From Methanobacteriota archaeon (GTDB lineage: Archaea > Thermoplasmatota > Thermoplasmata > SG8-5), in contig VMTD01000122.1 in the NCBI GenBank assembly GCA_013791785.1, forward strand, positions 1-53,949: a stretch of DNA of 53,949 nucleotides, given 5' to 3'. The position numbers were made by a program, and so were the translations under genes. Of the stretch, positions 17,394 through 26,234 are shown piece by piece; the first letter of the stretch is position 1; the number at the start of each line of letters is the position of its first letter. Below the pieces are notes generated by a model. That model saw nothing but the letters and a program-made list of their open reading frames with translations, did no database searches and was not told the DNA's origin.

Positions 17394-17716
17394 TGCTGAC
17401 CAGATATTGTTTCTGGTTCAATAGAGGCAATACTGAGATCGAAATTGAGTATCCTCCCGGTCAGGGAACGCTGGTTGTGAAAGCTCAAGCACCTGGTTGT
17501 TATTTTGACGAATACGACTTCGGGGTCAAGCTATGCTCGGGTATTTGCCCACAATTCTACACCTTCGATAAGGAAGCAATCCAGATGCTGAAAGGCAATG
17601 ACTATCAGGCAGTGAGGGAGTGGCAAAGAGGTGGAAGAAAAAAATCGAAGAAAAAAGGCAAGTTGAGTGAAATGGGTGATGATTCCGAAGGAGATGAACA
17701 GAATGATGAAAACTGA
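17393..17716 (+). CDS. Unknown cassette protein B, charged tail
   Basis: No family recognised. 107 residues. The first 65 are beta-rich with aromatic and cysteine positions (YCFWFNRGNTEIEIEY, GCYFDEYDFGVKLCSGICP). The last 35 are a lysine run followed by an acidic tail (KKSKKKGK...DDSEGDEQNDEN), which suggests nucleic-acid or partner binding by a disordered tail. ATG 17393 overlaps the previous stop as TGATG, a coupling used elsewhere in this genome; a TTG at 17381 is the alternative. Its end overlaps the next gene. Confidence 0.65.
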   Translation: MLTRYCFWFNRGNTEIEIEYPPGQGTLVVKAQAPGCYFDEYDFGVKLCSGICPQFYTFDKEAIQMLKGNDYQAVREWQRGGRKKSKKKGKLSEMGDDSEGDEQNDEN

Positions 17717-18767
17717 GGTTGAGTTAGAGATTCACAGATTGATAATGAACGATTGCGGCACCGTGGTGTCCAGCAAGAAGACATGGCACGATGGCAGATG
17801 GATAGAAATGTCAATAACCTATGAAGTCTGTGGAGTTGCTTATCACCGACCTGGTGAGCTTTTAATTTATGTCACAATCAAGAGTTTCAAGCCCGTGGAT
17901 CCTGCTATTTCGCTTTACGAACTAACAATGTTCCTCCGGGATGATCTTAAAAGGCATTTTGAGCCGCTCCGTAATACTAATATTGAAGTGGAAGTGAGCT
18001 ATTATGGGGCAAATAAGGAGGCAATTATGAACCACCTTCGGGGAGACTTCCTTAACATGTGCTACACTGCGGAACTCCCATTGGAAATAGTCCTTGCGAT
18101 GCTTTTCAGGTTCATGGAGGAAAAGGTCACGGATACAAAATACCAAAACATGAGGACATTTTTAAGTATTTATATCGCCAAATATCTTGGCAGTAGAACC
18201 GATTTCGATTCGATTGACGACCCAGAATGGGAAGCTTTCAAAATGGGCGATTACAGGAAAATCATTGCTATCGCTGAGGAAGAATTTAGAACTTTCAGCA
18301 GTGCTGATGAGGATGTCTCCAGCAAAATAGATTGTTTGTTGAAAATCGCTGAGGCCAGGATTAAGTTACATGAGTACAAAGAAACTGAGAAGGTACTGGA
18401 AGAAGCATACACGCTGATGGCTATACTGAAAGAAATACCAACAGATCATTTTTTAGCTGAACTAATTGCAGAAAATATACGAGACCAGACTTTGGAGATT
18501 ATGAAACTCGAATACAAGCTGGAAATGAACCGCGGGAATTCAGAAATGGGAATCCAGTTATTGGAAAAATACGTTAATCATTTTAAAGAACAAAAAACAT
18601 TGATAGAAACTTGCGGCATGTATTACGATGCACACAATCATGCAATGCAAATGGGTCACCAGCCAATAGCAGAAGCTTACTATAAAATGGCTGAAATGTA
18701 TAGTGAAATGGACAGAAAAGAGAGAAACGGGGTGCTAGAGGAGTTAGAGTGGGATGAGAGAAGTTAA
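17703..18767 (+). CDS. Unknown cassette protein C, paralogous domain plus TPR-like helices
   Basis: 354 residues, family not recognised. The N-terminal 110 residues repeat the domain of cassette protein A (IEMSITYEVCGVAYHRPGEL..., TIKSFKPVDPAISLYEL aligning to TVHGMRPIGHFITYVDL). From about residue 170 the protein is all-helical with TPR-like periodicity (CLLKIAEARIKLHEYKETEKVLEEAY), ending AYYKMAEMYSEMDRKE. ATG 17703 is preferred: GGAG lies 11 bases upstream, whereas ATG 17694 is too close. It overlaps the previous gene by 14 bases. The cassette looks like a small stoichiometric complex of unknown job. Confidence 0.65.
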   Translation: MMKTEVELEIHRLIMNDCGTVVSSKKTWHDGRWIEMSITYEVCGVAYHRPGELLIYVTIKSFKPVDPAISLYELTMFLRDDLKRHFEPLRNTNIEVEVSYYGANKEAIMNHLRGDFLNMCYTAELPLEIVLAMLFRFMEEKVTDTKYQNMRTFLSIYIAKYLGSRTDFDSIDDPEWEAFKMGDYRKIIAIAEEEFRTFSSADEDVSSKIDCLLKIAEARIKLHEYKETEKVLEEAYTLMAILKEIPTDHFLAELIAENIRDQTLEIMKLEYKLEMNRGNSEMGIQLLEKYVNHFKEQKTLIETCGMYYDAHNHAMQMGHQPIAEAYYKMAEMYSEMDRKERNGVLEELEWDERS

Positions 18768-18818
18768 AAGAAACGAATGTACACTTTGCAGAGGATGATG
18801 CATAAGTATGGCTTGAAA

Positions 18819-19160
18819 TTACAATCTCACCAGGCTATCGCTCTTTGTAAATATTTTCTCTTCTAACCCATGAAGCCAATCCTCTTTTATTATTGGTTGG
18901 TTATTTGGCATTTTAACATTATCAGTTTCAAGGGACATCAACCATTCTGCTCCATTGAACCCAAAGCTGTCAATCCAGGTTTCAAATTTTACTTTATCTT
19001 TTCCAAACCCCTTATTCTTCCAGCGGGATAATAGAGAGTACATTTGAATATCCAGAATCACATTATTATAATCATCCGTAGGAATAGGGAGTATCTCTTT
19101 CAAGAAATGGTAGATTTCATCTGTAGTGCGATATTCGACATGCATGTAATTCATTTTCAT
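18819..19160 (-). CDS. Small unknown protein
   Basis: 113 residues, not recognised. Soluble, rich in aromatic residues (YRTTDEIYHFLKEILPIPTDD, WIDSFGFNGAEWLMSLE). The site GAGGG lies just before ATG 19160; ATG 19154 is equally possible by spacing. The upstream codons to 19286 show no site. It converges on cassette protein C 51 bases away. The 195 bases before it hold no supported gene. Confidence 0.5.
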   Translation of the reverse strand: MKMNYMHVEYRTTDEIYHFLKEILPIPTDDYNNVILDIQMYSLLSRWKNKGFGKDKVKFETWIDSFGFNGAEWLMSLETDNVKMPNNQPIIKEDWLHGLEEKIFTKSDSLVRL

Positions 19161-19355
19161 ACCCTCTTTCTCCTGTTGGGTTTTAGAGTGTTGATTTTTA
19201 TATTCCGCTCTCACACATAAGGAAGAATTACATAATTTATCAAGTAGCATCCAAAAATTGGGAAATTTATTGTTATGAATTCTCATGAAGTCTATGATTA
19301 TCTGGTCTTGATTACTTCGTTGTGGTTATGCTTCGTCGTAATAAAATACTGCAAT

Positions 19356-19754
19356 TTAGAATGGTGTTCTTCCAGGTTGTTCTTTCTGATTGAAACAGTA
19401 GTCACGAATAAGAACTTCGGTTATAGTGTCCATTTTGCCGAACTCGTCAATCCAGATATCTTTCATATTTTCAAGATAGATTGATAATGCTTCTTTGGCT
19501 TTTTCTATTCCCTCTGGAGTCAACCGAACTATTGGAATTGGGTCTTTCCCTATATCTTTCGTATAAAAATATGCTGCCATTTCATCTAATAAATCAGGGT
19601 CTAATGGGGGTTGCCAACTATCATATCCCGATACGGTTATTCCGGTATTTGCAATTTTTGTATAATGCCCTTTTATGATGTTACCAGCATGTACATTAGT
19701 ATCACAAATCAGTGACCTGATTAATAGCAGGTTCATATCTTCCTCATTCGCCAT
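19356..19754 (-). CDS. Small unknown protein
   Basis: 132 residues, not recognised. A proline-rich middle (DSWQPPLDPDLLDEMAAYFY) and RLTPEGIEKAKEALSIYLENM, the latter like the last helix and wing of a helix-turn-helix domain; it could be a DNA-binding regulator, but this is weak. ATG 19754 is chosen because GGAGGG sits 8 bases upstream. It is divergent from the DUF499 operon (123 bases between starts), so autoregulation of the shared spacer is plausible. Confidence 0.5.
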   Translation of the reverse strand: MANEEDMNLLLIRSLICDTNVHAGNIIKGHYTKIANTGITVSGYDSWQPPLDPDLLDEMAAYFYTKDIGKDPIPIVRLTPEGIEKAKEALSIYLENMKDIWIDEFGKMDTITEVLIRDYCFNQKEQPGRTPF

Positions 19755-19876
19755 GTTTTTTCCCTCCATCGTAATAATTAATAAATCCAGAATGAACTAC
19801 ACGTATAATAAGAATCCGCATAACAAATATTAAACAATGGCGACCTATCCTGAGTAGCAATAGAAGAGGGAGGACT

Positions 19877-22800
19877 ATGACCGTAGAACTGCCATCCATT
19901 AGAGACATTTGCATACCGAGAGAAGACGTCCAGAAAGGGACTGGGGATCGATTCACTGCTAATCTGAGCCTAGTAATTATTGACGATGGACCAGATGTTT
20001 ATAAGGACCCCGTGACATTCTTTGATAACACATACCCCACAGAGGGGCTTATTGGGACAATCCAGCAAGTATTTTCGCGTTTGAACGAAAAGGGCACCGG
20101 AACCCCAGTTATCAAGCTGGAAACCAGCCTTGGTGGCGGAAAGACACACACACTGATTGCGCTTTACCACCTGGCAAAGCATGGGTCGTCTGTTACGAAA
20201 AAAGTAGGATTCATGAAGGGGCTCAAATTCGACCCCGTCAAGGTGGCTGCGATTGTGGGCACTGATGTTCAGACCACAATTTGGGGAGACATGGCTAAAC
20301 AACTAAAAGGTGAGGCTGGCTATAAACTAATCAAGGAGCAGGACGAAAAGAAAATATCTCCGAACGAAAGCCAACTGAAGAAACTGTTCGGTGATGAGAA
20401 ATGCCTTATTTTACTGGATGAGATGGCTCTATATTTGGCGAAAGCCAGCGCTGTCAAGGTGGAGGATTCCAACTTGGCGGAGCAGACCAAGATATTCTTT
20501 CAAGTCATATCTCAGGTCGCTGATGGGATGGACAGTGTATGTCTGGTCATAACGAGCCTCACGAAGTCGGATGTCTTTGGTCAAAGGACCGAGGAACTGA
20601 AAGAGATATTCGACAACGAGGTAGCAAGAGCAAAGGCTACACATGCGATTAAAGAAGCTGACGGCGTTCTTTCCAGGATTGGAATCAATCTCACTCCTAC
20701 TAAGGGGGAGGAGTTCCCTGCAATCATGAGGAAGCGTCTGTTCAAGTCGATAAATCAGACATCTGCAATCGAAGTATGCAAAGCCTATCACAACAGCCTA
20801 AACAGCGAGGGCGTCAAGGAATACATGCCAAAGCATGCGACCGAGGCCAAGTATTTCAAGTTCTTTCAGGAAGCGTATCCGTTCCACCCAGAGTTTATTC
20901 AGATTCTGAGAACCAAGACCTCAAGCATAAGCAACTTCAACCAGACACGAGGCGTGCTGCGGCTCCTCGGAAAGGTGATAAAACACATCTGGGATGAGAA
21001 GATAGATGCGCCTTTGATACACCCATACCACATCGATTTTTCGGAAGCCGAGTTCACGAACGAACTGGTTTCAAGGCTGGACCGCGGCGAATACATGGCT
21101 GCAATCACTGCGGATATCGCTGATAAGAGCGGAACACCCAGAGCGACAATCATCGACGAGAATTTCACAGAGCCACTGGCAACCATGATTTGCACGACGG
21201 TGTTCTTGAACAGCCTTACTGGAGTGGTGACAACGGCAGATGTCCGGCGAGGGGCAAATGAGGCCGAGATTCAGCTTGCCATCCACCACCCAGGTCTAGA
21301 TCCGAAGACCGTTGAGAATGCGCTCAGGGAAGTTGAGGACAAGTGTTTCTACCTTGTCAAGCAGGGTTCGATGTATGCGTTCAGCAATGAGCCTGGTCTC
21401 AACAAGATAATAGAGGAGGCAAAGTCAACTGTCGAATCCACCCATGTCTTGCGTGAATGCGAAAAGCGCATCGAGACTATATTCGGCGGGAGGAAGTTCT
21501 TCGACCCGAGGATATTCGCCAATAAGCCGGGGGACGCGCCAGACGACACAAACAAGCCCAAACTGGTAATCCCACATTTCAATGAATGTGCCACGACCGG
21601 AGGGACTACAAAAACTCCAGAACTCGTTGAGAAACTGTTCCACGGAGCAGGGACCCAGGGCAAGCCCAGGATATTCGCCAACAACATTCTGTTCCTGGTC
21701 GCTGATAGTGGCGAGACGGAGAAAATGGATTTCAAGGCCAGGGAATTCCTTGCCCTGAAGAAACTCTGTGATGACATTGACGAGGGCGCCCCAGGATTGC
21801 AATCCCTATCCAAGCCCCAACGGGACAAGCTGAAAGAGAAGCGCCAGGAAGCAGAGTTGTTTCTGAAGGTCGCAGTAATACTCGCCTACAAACATTATTT
21901 CCTACCTACAAGCCAGAAGAGCCTTGAGGAAGCACAGGCAAAGAAACCACTCAGAAAGATATCTGCAAGGATCCAAGATAACAAAGTCGAGGAATCAGTG
22001 AAGGCCAATAAGTCACAGGAGGATTCCATCCTTGACTTCCTGAAAGAGCAGGAAGCCGTGAGAACTGCCGATGACAGTCCATGGGCTCCGGACCTGATAA
22101 TCCAGAAGTTCTGGCCAAAGAACACAGACTCAATGACGGGCGATGATTTCAAGAAGCTGTTCTTCAAGAACCCAGACGCCAAAATAATCATGTCTGAAGA
22201 CCTGATTCTCCGGGCACAGCAAAATGGTGTTAAAGCAGGAACGTGGCTCGCAGTCAGGGACGACCAGATATTCGACAAGACTAATGCTTCCACGTTCTCA
22301 GCTGCATTCACGTCCGCGACCCAGATTATCCTGGCTGATACTGATGCAGGGAAGGTTGCGAGGGAACAATTCTATTGCGACAAGTGCCAGAAGCGAAAAA
22401 CAGAATGCAAGTGCGGCAAAGAGAAGTGCAAGAAATGTGGTAAAACACTCGACGTCTGCACCTGCAAGGAATCCACATGCCCTGTTTGTGGCAAGGCTTT
22501 GGCTGTCTGCGGTGGCAATCACGGACCGACCACTATTCCACCGATAACAGAGAAGACTTTGCAGGGCATCATAGGCGAGCTCCTGCCGATACTTGAAGAC
22601 AAGAACATCGAGGTCATTCAAAGCATAGGGCTGAAAGCCAAGGGCAGGGACGACCTGGCTAGACTGCTCTCAGCGATACCGCAGTTCCTCGGAGCGAAAG
22701 CATATTACATCATTGAAGCGACCCTCAACGAAGAGCACAAGGGCGGCAACTTCATGCAACTGGATTACAGAGGAGACGATGCAGGCTTCAAGGTAGTCAA

Positions 22801-22984
22801 ACCAGTTCTCCTGAACTACCAGCCAAAAGAGCAGTTCAGCAGTTGCGACCTGGTTCTTACGTTCTCCTGGGACGGAGGAATATCAAGAGACGAATTCGTC
22901 GGCATTCTGAGAGATAAAGTAGCCAACTTCACAGGGGATTCGATATACACCGCCAAGGTCACACCCAAGGAGGCGGAGAAGTGA
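19877..22984 (+). CDS. DUF499 ATPase (BrxC/PglY-like) of a BREX-type-3-like defence operon
   Basis: A 1035-residue P-loop ATPase. The modified Walker A SLGGGKTH (about 84-91, preceded by VIKLETS) and Walker B ILLDEMA (about 178-184) are typical of DUF499 proteins, the class to which BREX BrxC/PglY belong. A C-terminal zinc-binding stretch (about 834-878) has 14 cysteines in CxxC and CxC arrays (CDKCQKRKTECKCG, CPVCGKALAVCGG). No membrane segment. GGGAGG precedes the ATG. It overlaps the next gene by 4 bases. In BREX such ATPases assemble with the methylase and helicase; the biochemical role is unresolved. Confidence 0.88.
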   Translation: MTVELPSIRDICIPREDVQKGTGDRFTANLSLVIIDDGPDVYKDPVTFFDNTYPTEGLIGTIQQVFSRLNEKGTGTPVIKLETSLGGGKTHTLIALYHLAKHGSSVTKKVGFMKGLKFDPVKVAAIVGTDVQTTIWGDMAKQLKGEAGYKLIKEQDEKKISPNESQLKKLFGDEKCLILLDEMALYLAKASAVKVEDSNLAEQTKIFFQVISQVADGMDSVCLVITSLTKSDVFGQRTEELKEIFDNEVARAKATHAIKEADGVLSRIGINLTPTKGEEFPAIMRKRLFKSINQTSAIEVCKAYHNSLNSEGVKEYMPKHATEAKYFKFFQEAYPFHPEFIQILRTKTSSISNFNQTRGVLRLLGKVIKHIWDEKIDAPLIHPYHIDFSEAEFTNELVSRLDRGEYMAAITADIADKSGTPRATIIDENFTEPLATMICTTVFLNSLTGVVTTADVRRGANEAEIQLAIHHPGLDPKTVENALREVEDKCFYLVKQGSMYAFSNEPGLNKIIEEAKSTVESTHVLRECEKRIETIFGGRKFFDPRIFANKPGDAPDDTNKPKLVIPHFNECATTGGTTKTPELVEKLFHGAGTQGKPRIFANNILFLVADSGETEKMDFKAREFLALKKLCDDIDEGAPGLQSLSKPQRDKLKEKRQEAELFLKVAVILAYKHYFLPTSQKSLEEAQAKKPLRKISARIQDNKVEESVKANKSQEDSILDFLKEQEAVRTADDSPWAPDLIIQKFWPKNTDSMTGDDFKKLFFKNPDAKIIMSEDLILRAQQNGVKAGTWLAVRDDQIFDKTNASTFSAAFTSATQIILADTDAGKVAREQFYCDKCQKRKTECKCGKEKCKKCGKTLDVCTCKESTCPVCGKALAVCGGNHGPTTIPPITEKTLQGIIGELLPILEDKNIEVIQSIGLKAKGRDDLARLLSAIPQFLGAKAYYIIEATLNEEHKGGNFMQLDYRGDDAGFKVVKPVLLNYQPKEQFSSCDLVLTFSWDGGISRDEFVGILRDKVANFTGDSIYTAKVTPKEAEK

Positions 22985-23433
22985 GAAAATACACTTTCGA
23001 GCTGAAAGTGATTCCTCAGCCTTCTGGCGATTATAAACTCGAATTGTGGGAGCCACCAGCGACCGACACCAGACCGGCGAAGGGTAGAAAATCGAAGCCT
23101 ATTTCCAGCGTTCAGGGTTGGTATCTAGGACTCGCCACAATGAACCTGCGCCGGGCGTTGGAATCCAACGGTTACAAATACTCTGATTTGAAAAGAACCA
23201 GAAAGGTCCCATTTCATCTGTCCGAAGAGGACGGTATAAAGCTGGATCTGGCCTTCAGGAGCGTTTCGGGGCTGCGCCAGCGCTCCCGCCTGGAAGATAT
23301 TTTGTTCGGCATAATGGAGATGAGCAGGGAGGAAGCCCTTTACTGGCATGCCAAGGTCTCCAGGAACAACGGCACTCAAGCAAATAATGCATTGATTGCA
23401 TTGAGAGTATTATTGGGGGGAGAAAACAGATGA
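22981..23433 (+). CDS. Small protein of the DUF499/DUF1156 operon
   Basis: 150 residues, start GTG 22981 overlapping the ATPase stop as GTGA, with AAGGAGG as site. Basic central region (TRPAKGRKSKPI, DLKRTRKVPFHLSEEDG), no hydrophobic helix, no catalytic motif seen. Small proteins at this position are typical of archaeal DUF499-DUF1156 operons; I cannot name the family with certainty. Likely a structural subunit bridging ATPase and methylase (inference from position only). Confidence 0.75.
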   Translation: MRKYTFELKVIPQPSGDYKLELWEPPATDTRPAKGRKSKPISSVQGWYLGLATMNLRRALESNGYKYSDLKRTRKVPFHLSEEDGIKLDLAFRSVSGLRQRSRLEDILFGIMEMSREEALYWHAKVSRNNGTQANNALIALRVLLGGENR

Positions 23434-26225
23434 GCGACATACCGAGAGATGCCCAGGGCAGACCGAGAGTATATTTGGAAGATGACTGCCCGGTCGCAGA
23501 ATTATCCGTGGAATCGCAAAGGGAGCGTGGGGCATCAAGTGCTTTACCTCCGCTATACTTTCTCCATGTCTGGTGGGCTCGTCGACCTCTTACTGTTAGT
23601 CGTGCCAGTGTGCTTGGTTCTCTCCTACCTTCAGGTATGGACAGGAAAGATTTTCTGGCGTTAATGGGTGTGCCAAGGGGTTCTGACCCAATCGGCGCTC
23701 GGCAAAAGATTGACGAGGTCAAGGCAGGTATAAGAAAGGAGCGTATCAAGGACCCTTATGGATACCCGAGGGCATTCACAGGTACAATATCAACTTCAGA
23801 TTATGCTAAAATGCAGTCAGAATTGGAGAGAATGTGGGGAACGAAAACACCCACAGTCCTGGATTCGTTTGCCGGCGGCGGGAGTATTCCATTTGAGGCC
23901 TATCGCATGGGACTCAATGTCATTATGAATGAGTTAAATCCGGTGGCTAGCATCATCGAGAGAGCGACAATTGAGTATCCAGCTTTGTTCGGAAAAGATC
24001 TTGCCAAGGACATCGAGGCCTGGGGTAACAAAATTGTAAAAGAGGTTAAGGCACAAATGGCAGATTGTTTCCCAAGAAAAATTGGTGAATCAGACCTTTG
24101 TTATATTTGGGCTCGCACAGTGGAATGCCCCAACTGTCAGCTACAGATACCCCTCTCACCCAACTGGTGGCTGGATAAAAAGAAAAATCTTGGATATAAT
24201 GTGGTTGTGCCGCCAATGAGTGGGGGCAATGTCTGCTACTTCAAAATCACATCCGTATCAGAGACTTTTGACCCAGATAATGGTAGCATCACAAAAGGTA
24301 TTGCTACATGCCCAAGATGTGCTGTTACCGTCGAGGGTGAGACCATTAAAAATCAAGCACAGGCCGAAAAAATGGGACTTCAGATTGCAGCCATCGGATT
24401 TAAGATGAAGAACAAAAAAGGTAGGTACTTCAGAGAAGCCACCAAGGAGGACTTAAATGGCTATGAGCTGGCAAAGAAGTTGCTGGCAAAGAAATTACCT
24501 GACTGGGAGGTTAAGGGACTGGTACCCAACGAGTTCATTCCAGAAGGCAATAAGACCAATGAACTGAGAAATAAAGGTTCAGAGAAGTGGATTGACCTAT
24601 TCAACCCTCGGCAGCTTCTTGTACATCTCACCACCCTAGAAAGCATCCTGAACCAGCCCTGGCAGGAGGTCAGAGACCCGAAGAGGAGAGAAGCGCTCAG
24701 GGTTTATTTGGCGTTTGTATTGGATAAACAAATTTCGTATGATTCATTACAATCTCGTTACGATTCAGGTAGGGGGATGCGTAATTTATTTGAGCGACAT
24801 GATTTTGCATATAAATGGAGTCCTGGAGAGATAGATGGTGCGGGTCAACTCCAAGAATGGGCAATTTCACAAATCACTCAAGCCTATGCAGAAATTGCCG
24901 CATTGAGTTCAAAACAATCAGCACAATCCACATTTATTCAAGGTGATGCTTCTAAATTGAACTTGAAAGATAAATCTGTTGAATGCGTTTCAATCGATCC
25001 ACCATATTATGACAATGTTATGTATGCAGAACTCTCTGATTTTTTCTACGTATGGCTGAAACGTAGTTTGAATGATGTGTTTCCCGAATGGTTCACATCA
25101 GAACTTACTGATAAAGAAGCTGAAGCTGTGGCTAATAAAGCCCTTTTTAAAACAGCTAGTAGAGGAAAGGCAAGCTCGCTAGCCGACAAAGATTACACCG
25201 CCAAGATGCAGGCAGCCTTTTGTGAGTGTCACAGGGTTCTAAAAGATGAAGGCGTTCTAACGATAATGTTCACCCATAAAAAAGTTGAAGCATGGGACTC
25301 CTTAGCAAGAGCATTGATGGATGCAGGGTTCGAAATTACTGCTACCTGGCCAGTCCATACAGAAAGCGAACATAGTCAACACCAAGCTAAGCAAAATGCC
25401 GCAGCATCCACCATCCTTCTTGTGTGTCGGAAGAGATCCATAGGTACAGGTGAGGCCTGGTGGGATGACATCAAAGACGAACTCAGAAGCCATGTCAGAG
25501 AGCGAGCGAAAAAATTCTCCGAGATGGGTTTGCGGGGTCAGGACACCAGCATCGCCTGCTTTGGCCCTGCTTTACAGGTTATCTCAAGACAGTGGCCAGT
25601 CAAACTCCATAGTGGAGAACCTATCAACCCGGATATGGCACTTGACCTGGCCCGAAAGGAAGTGAATGACTGGTTCTTTGAGTTGATTGCGGAAGGCAAG
25701 GCCAAGGCAGTAGATAAATGGACGAAGTTCTACATTCTCTCGTGGTTCCATTTTGGAGCCAGGGAGTTCCCGTATGACGAAGCTAGGAAATTAGCTCTTG
25801 CGGTGGATGTGGACATTGACAAAGATTTGATTGCTCATAAAATCCTGGAGAAGAAAGGCAACAATGTTCGAATGCTCAAGCCAGGAGAACGATTCCAGAA
25901 GGGGGCAATCAAGCCAACTGCGATTTCCTACAACTGGGACGTGGACTACGTACACGCGGCTATTCACGCTTATGACACAGGGCAGAGCAGCGAACTTACG
26001 CGGTATCATCAACGCACGGCAGCACTAACCAGGGACAGCTACAAACACGCAATCGGCTATTTGTTGGACGTCTTGCCGAGGACTGACGAAGTGAGCGAGT
26101 ATGCGTCTCTGGACAAGCTATGGGAAGCGAACTTCCGTGACAGCGTGAAGCGTCGGGCAGTAAAGAAGACGGACCCAACACTTGAAAAGCAACAGAGACT
26201 TGACATATTCAAGTATGAGGAATGA
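23430..26225 (+). CDS. DUF1156 adenine-type DNA methylase (PglXI-like)
   Basis: 931 residues. The N-terminus has the DUF1156 hallmark PLYFLHVWWARRPLTVSRASVL (about 30-51). SAM-binding motif I is DSFAGGGSIPFEA (about 144-156), and catalytic motif IV is DPPY (about 523-526, in VSIDPPYYDNVMYAELSDFF), the amino-methyltransferase signature for N6-adenine or N4-cytosine. A CPNC...CPRC pair (about 232-295) suggests a zinc finger in the target-recognition region. It overlaps the previous stop by 4 bases. The stretch from about 24700 to 25200 is clearly more A/T-rich than the rest of the gene, as if exchanged. It would mark self DNA. Confidence 0.9.
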   Translation: MSDIPRDAQGRPRVYLEDDCPVAELSVESQRERGASSALPPLYFLHVWWARRPLTVSRASVLGSLLPSGMDRKDFLALMGVPRGSDPIGARQKIDEVKAGIRKERIKDPYGYPRAFTGTISTSDYAKMQSELERMWGTKTPTVLDSFAGGGSIPFEAYRMGLNVIMNELNPVASIIERATIEYPALFGKDLAKDIEAWGNKIVKEVKAQMADCFPRKIGESDLCYIWARTVECPNCQLQIPLSPNWWLDKKKNLGYNVVVPPMSGGNVCYFKITSVSETFDPDNGSITKGIATCPRCAVTVEGETIKNQAQAEKMGLQIAAIGFKMKNKKGRYFREATKEDLNGYELAKKLLAKKLPDWEVKGLVPNEFIPEGNKTNELRNKGSEKWIDLFNPRQLLVHLTTLESILNQPWQEVRDPKRREALRVYLAFVLDKQISYDSLQSRYDSGRGMRNLFERHDFAYKWSPGEIDGAGQLQEWAISQITQAYAEIAALSSKQSAQSTFIQGDASKLNLKDKSVECVSIDPPYYDNVMYAELSDFFYVWLKRSLNDVFPEWFTSELTDKEAEAVANKALFKTASRGKASSLADKDYTAKMQAAFCECHRVLKDEGVLTIMFTHKKVEAWDSLARALMDAGFEITATWPVHTESEHSQHQAKQNAAASTILLVCRKRSIGTGEAWWDDIKDELRSHVRERAKKFSEMGLRGQDTSIACFGPALQVISRQWPVKLHSGEPINPDMALDLARKEVNDWFFELIAEGKAKAVDKWTKFYILSWFHFGAREFPYDEARKLALAVDVDIDKDLIAHKILEKKGNNVRMLKPGERFQKGAIKPTAISYNWDVDYVHAAIHAYDTGQSSELTRYHQRTAALTRDSYKHAIGYLLDVLPRTDEVSEYASLDKLWEANFRDSVKRRAVKKTDPTLEKQQRLDIFKYEE

Positions 26226-26234
26226 GGAAACCAT

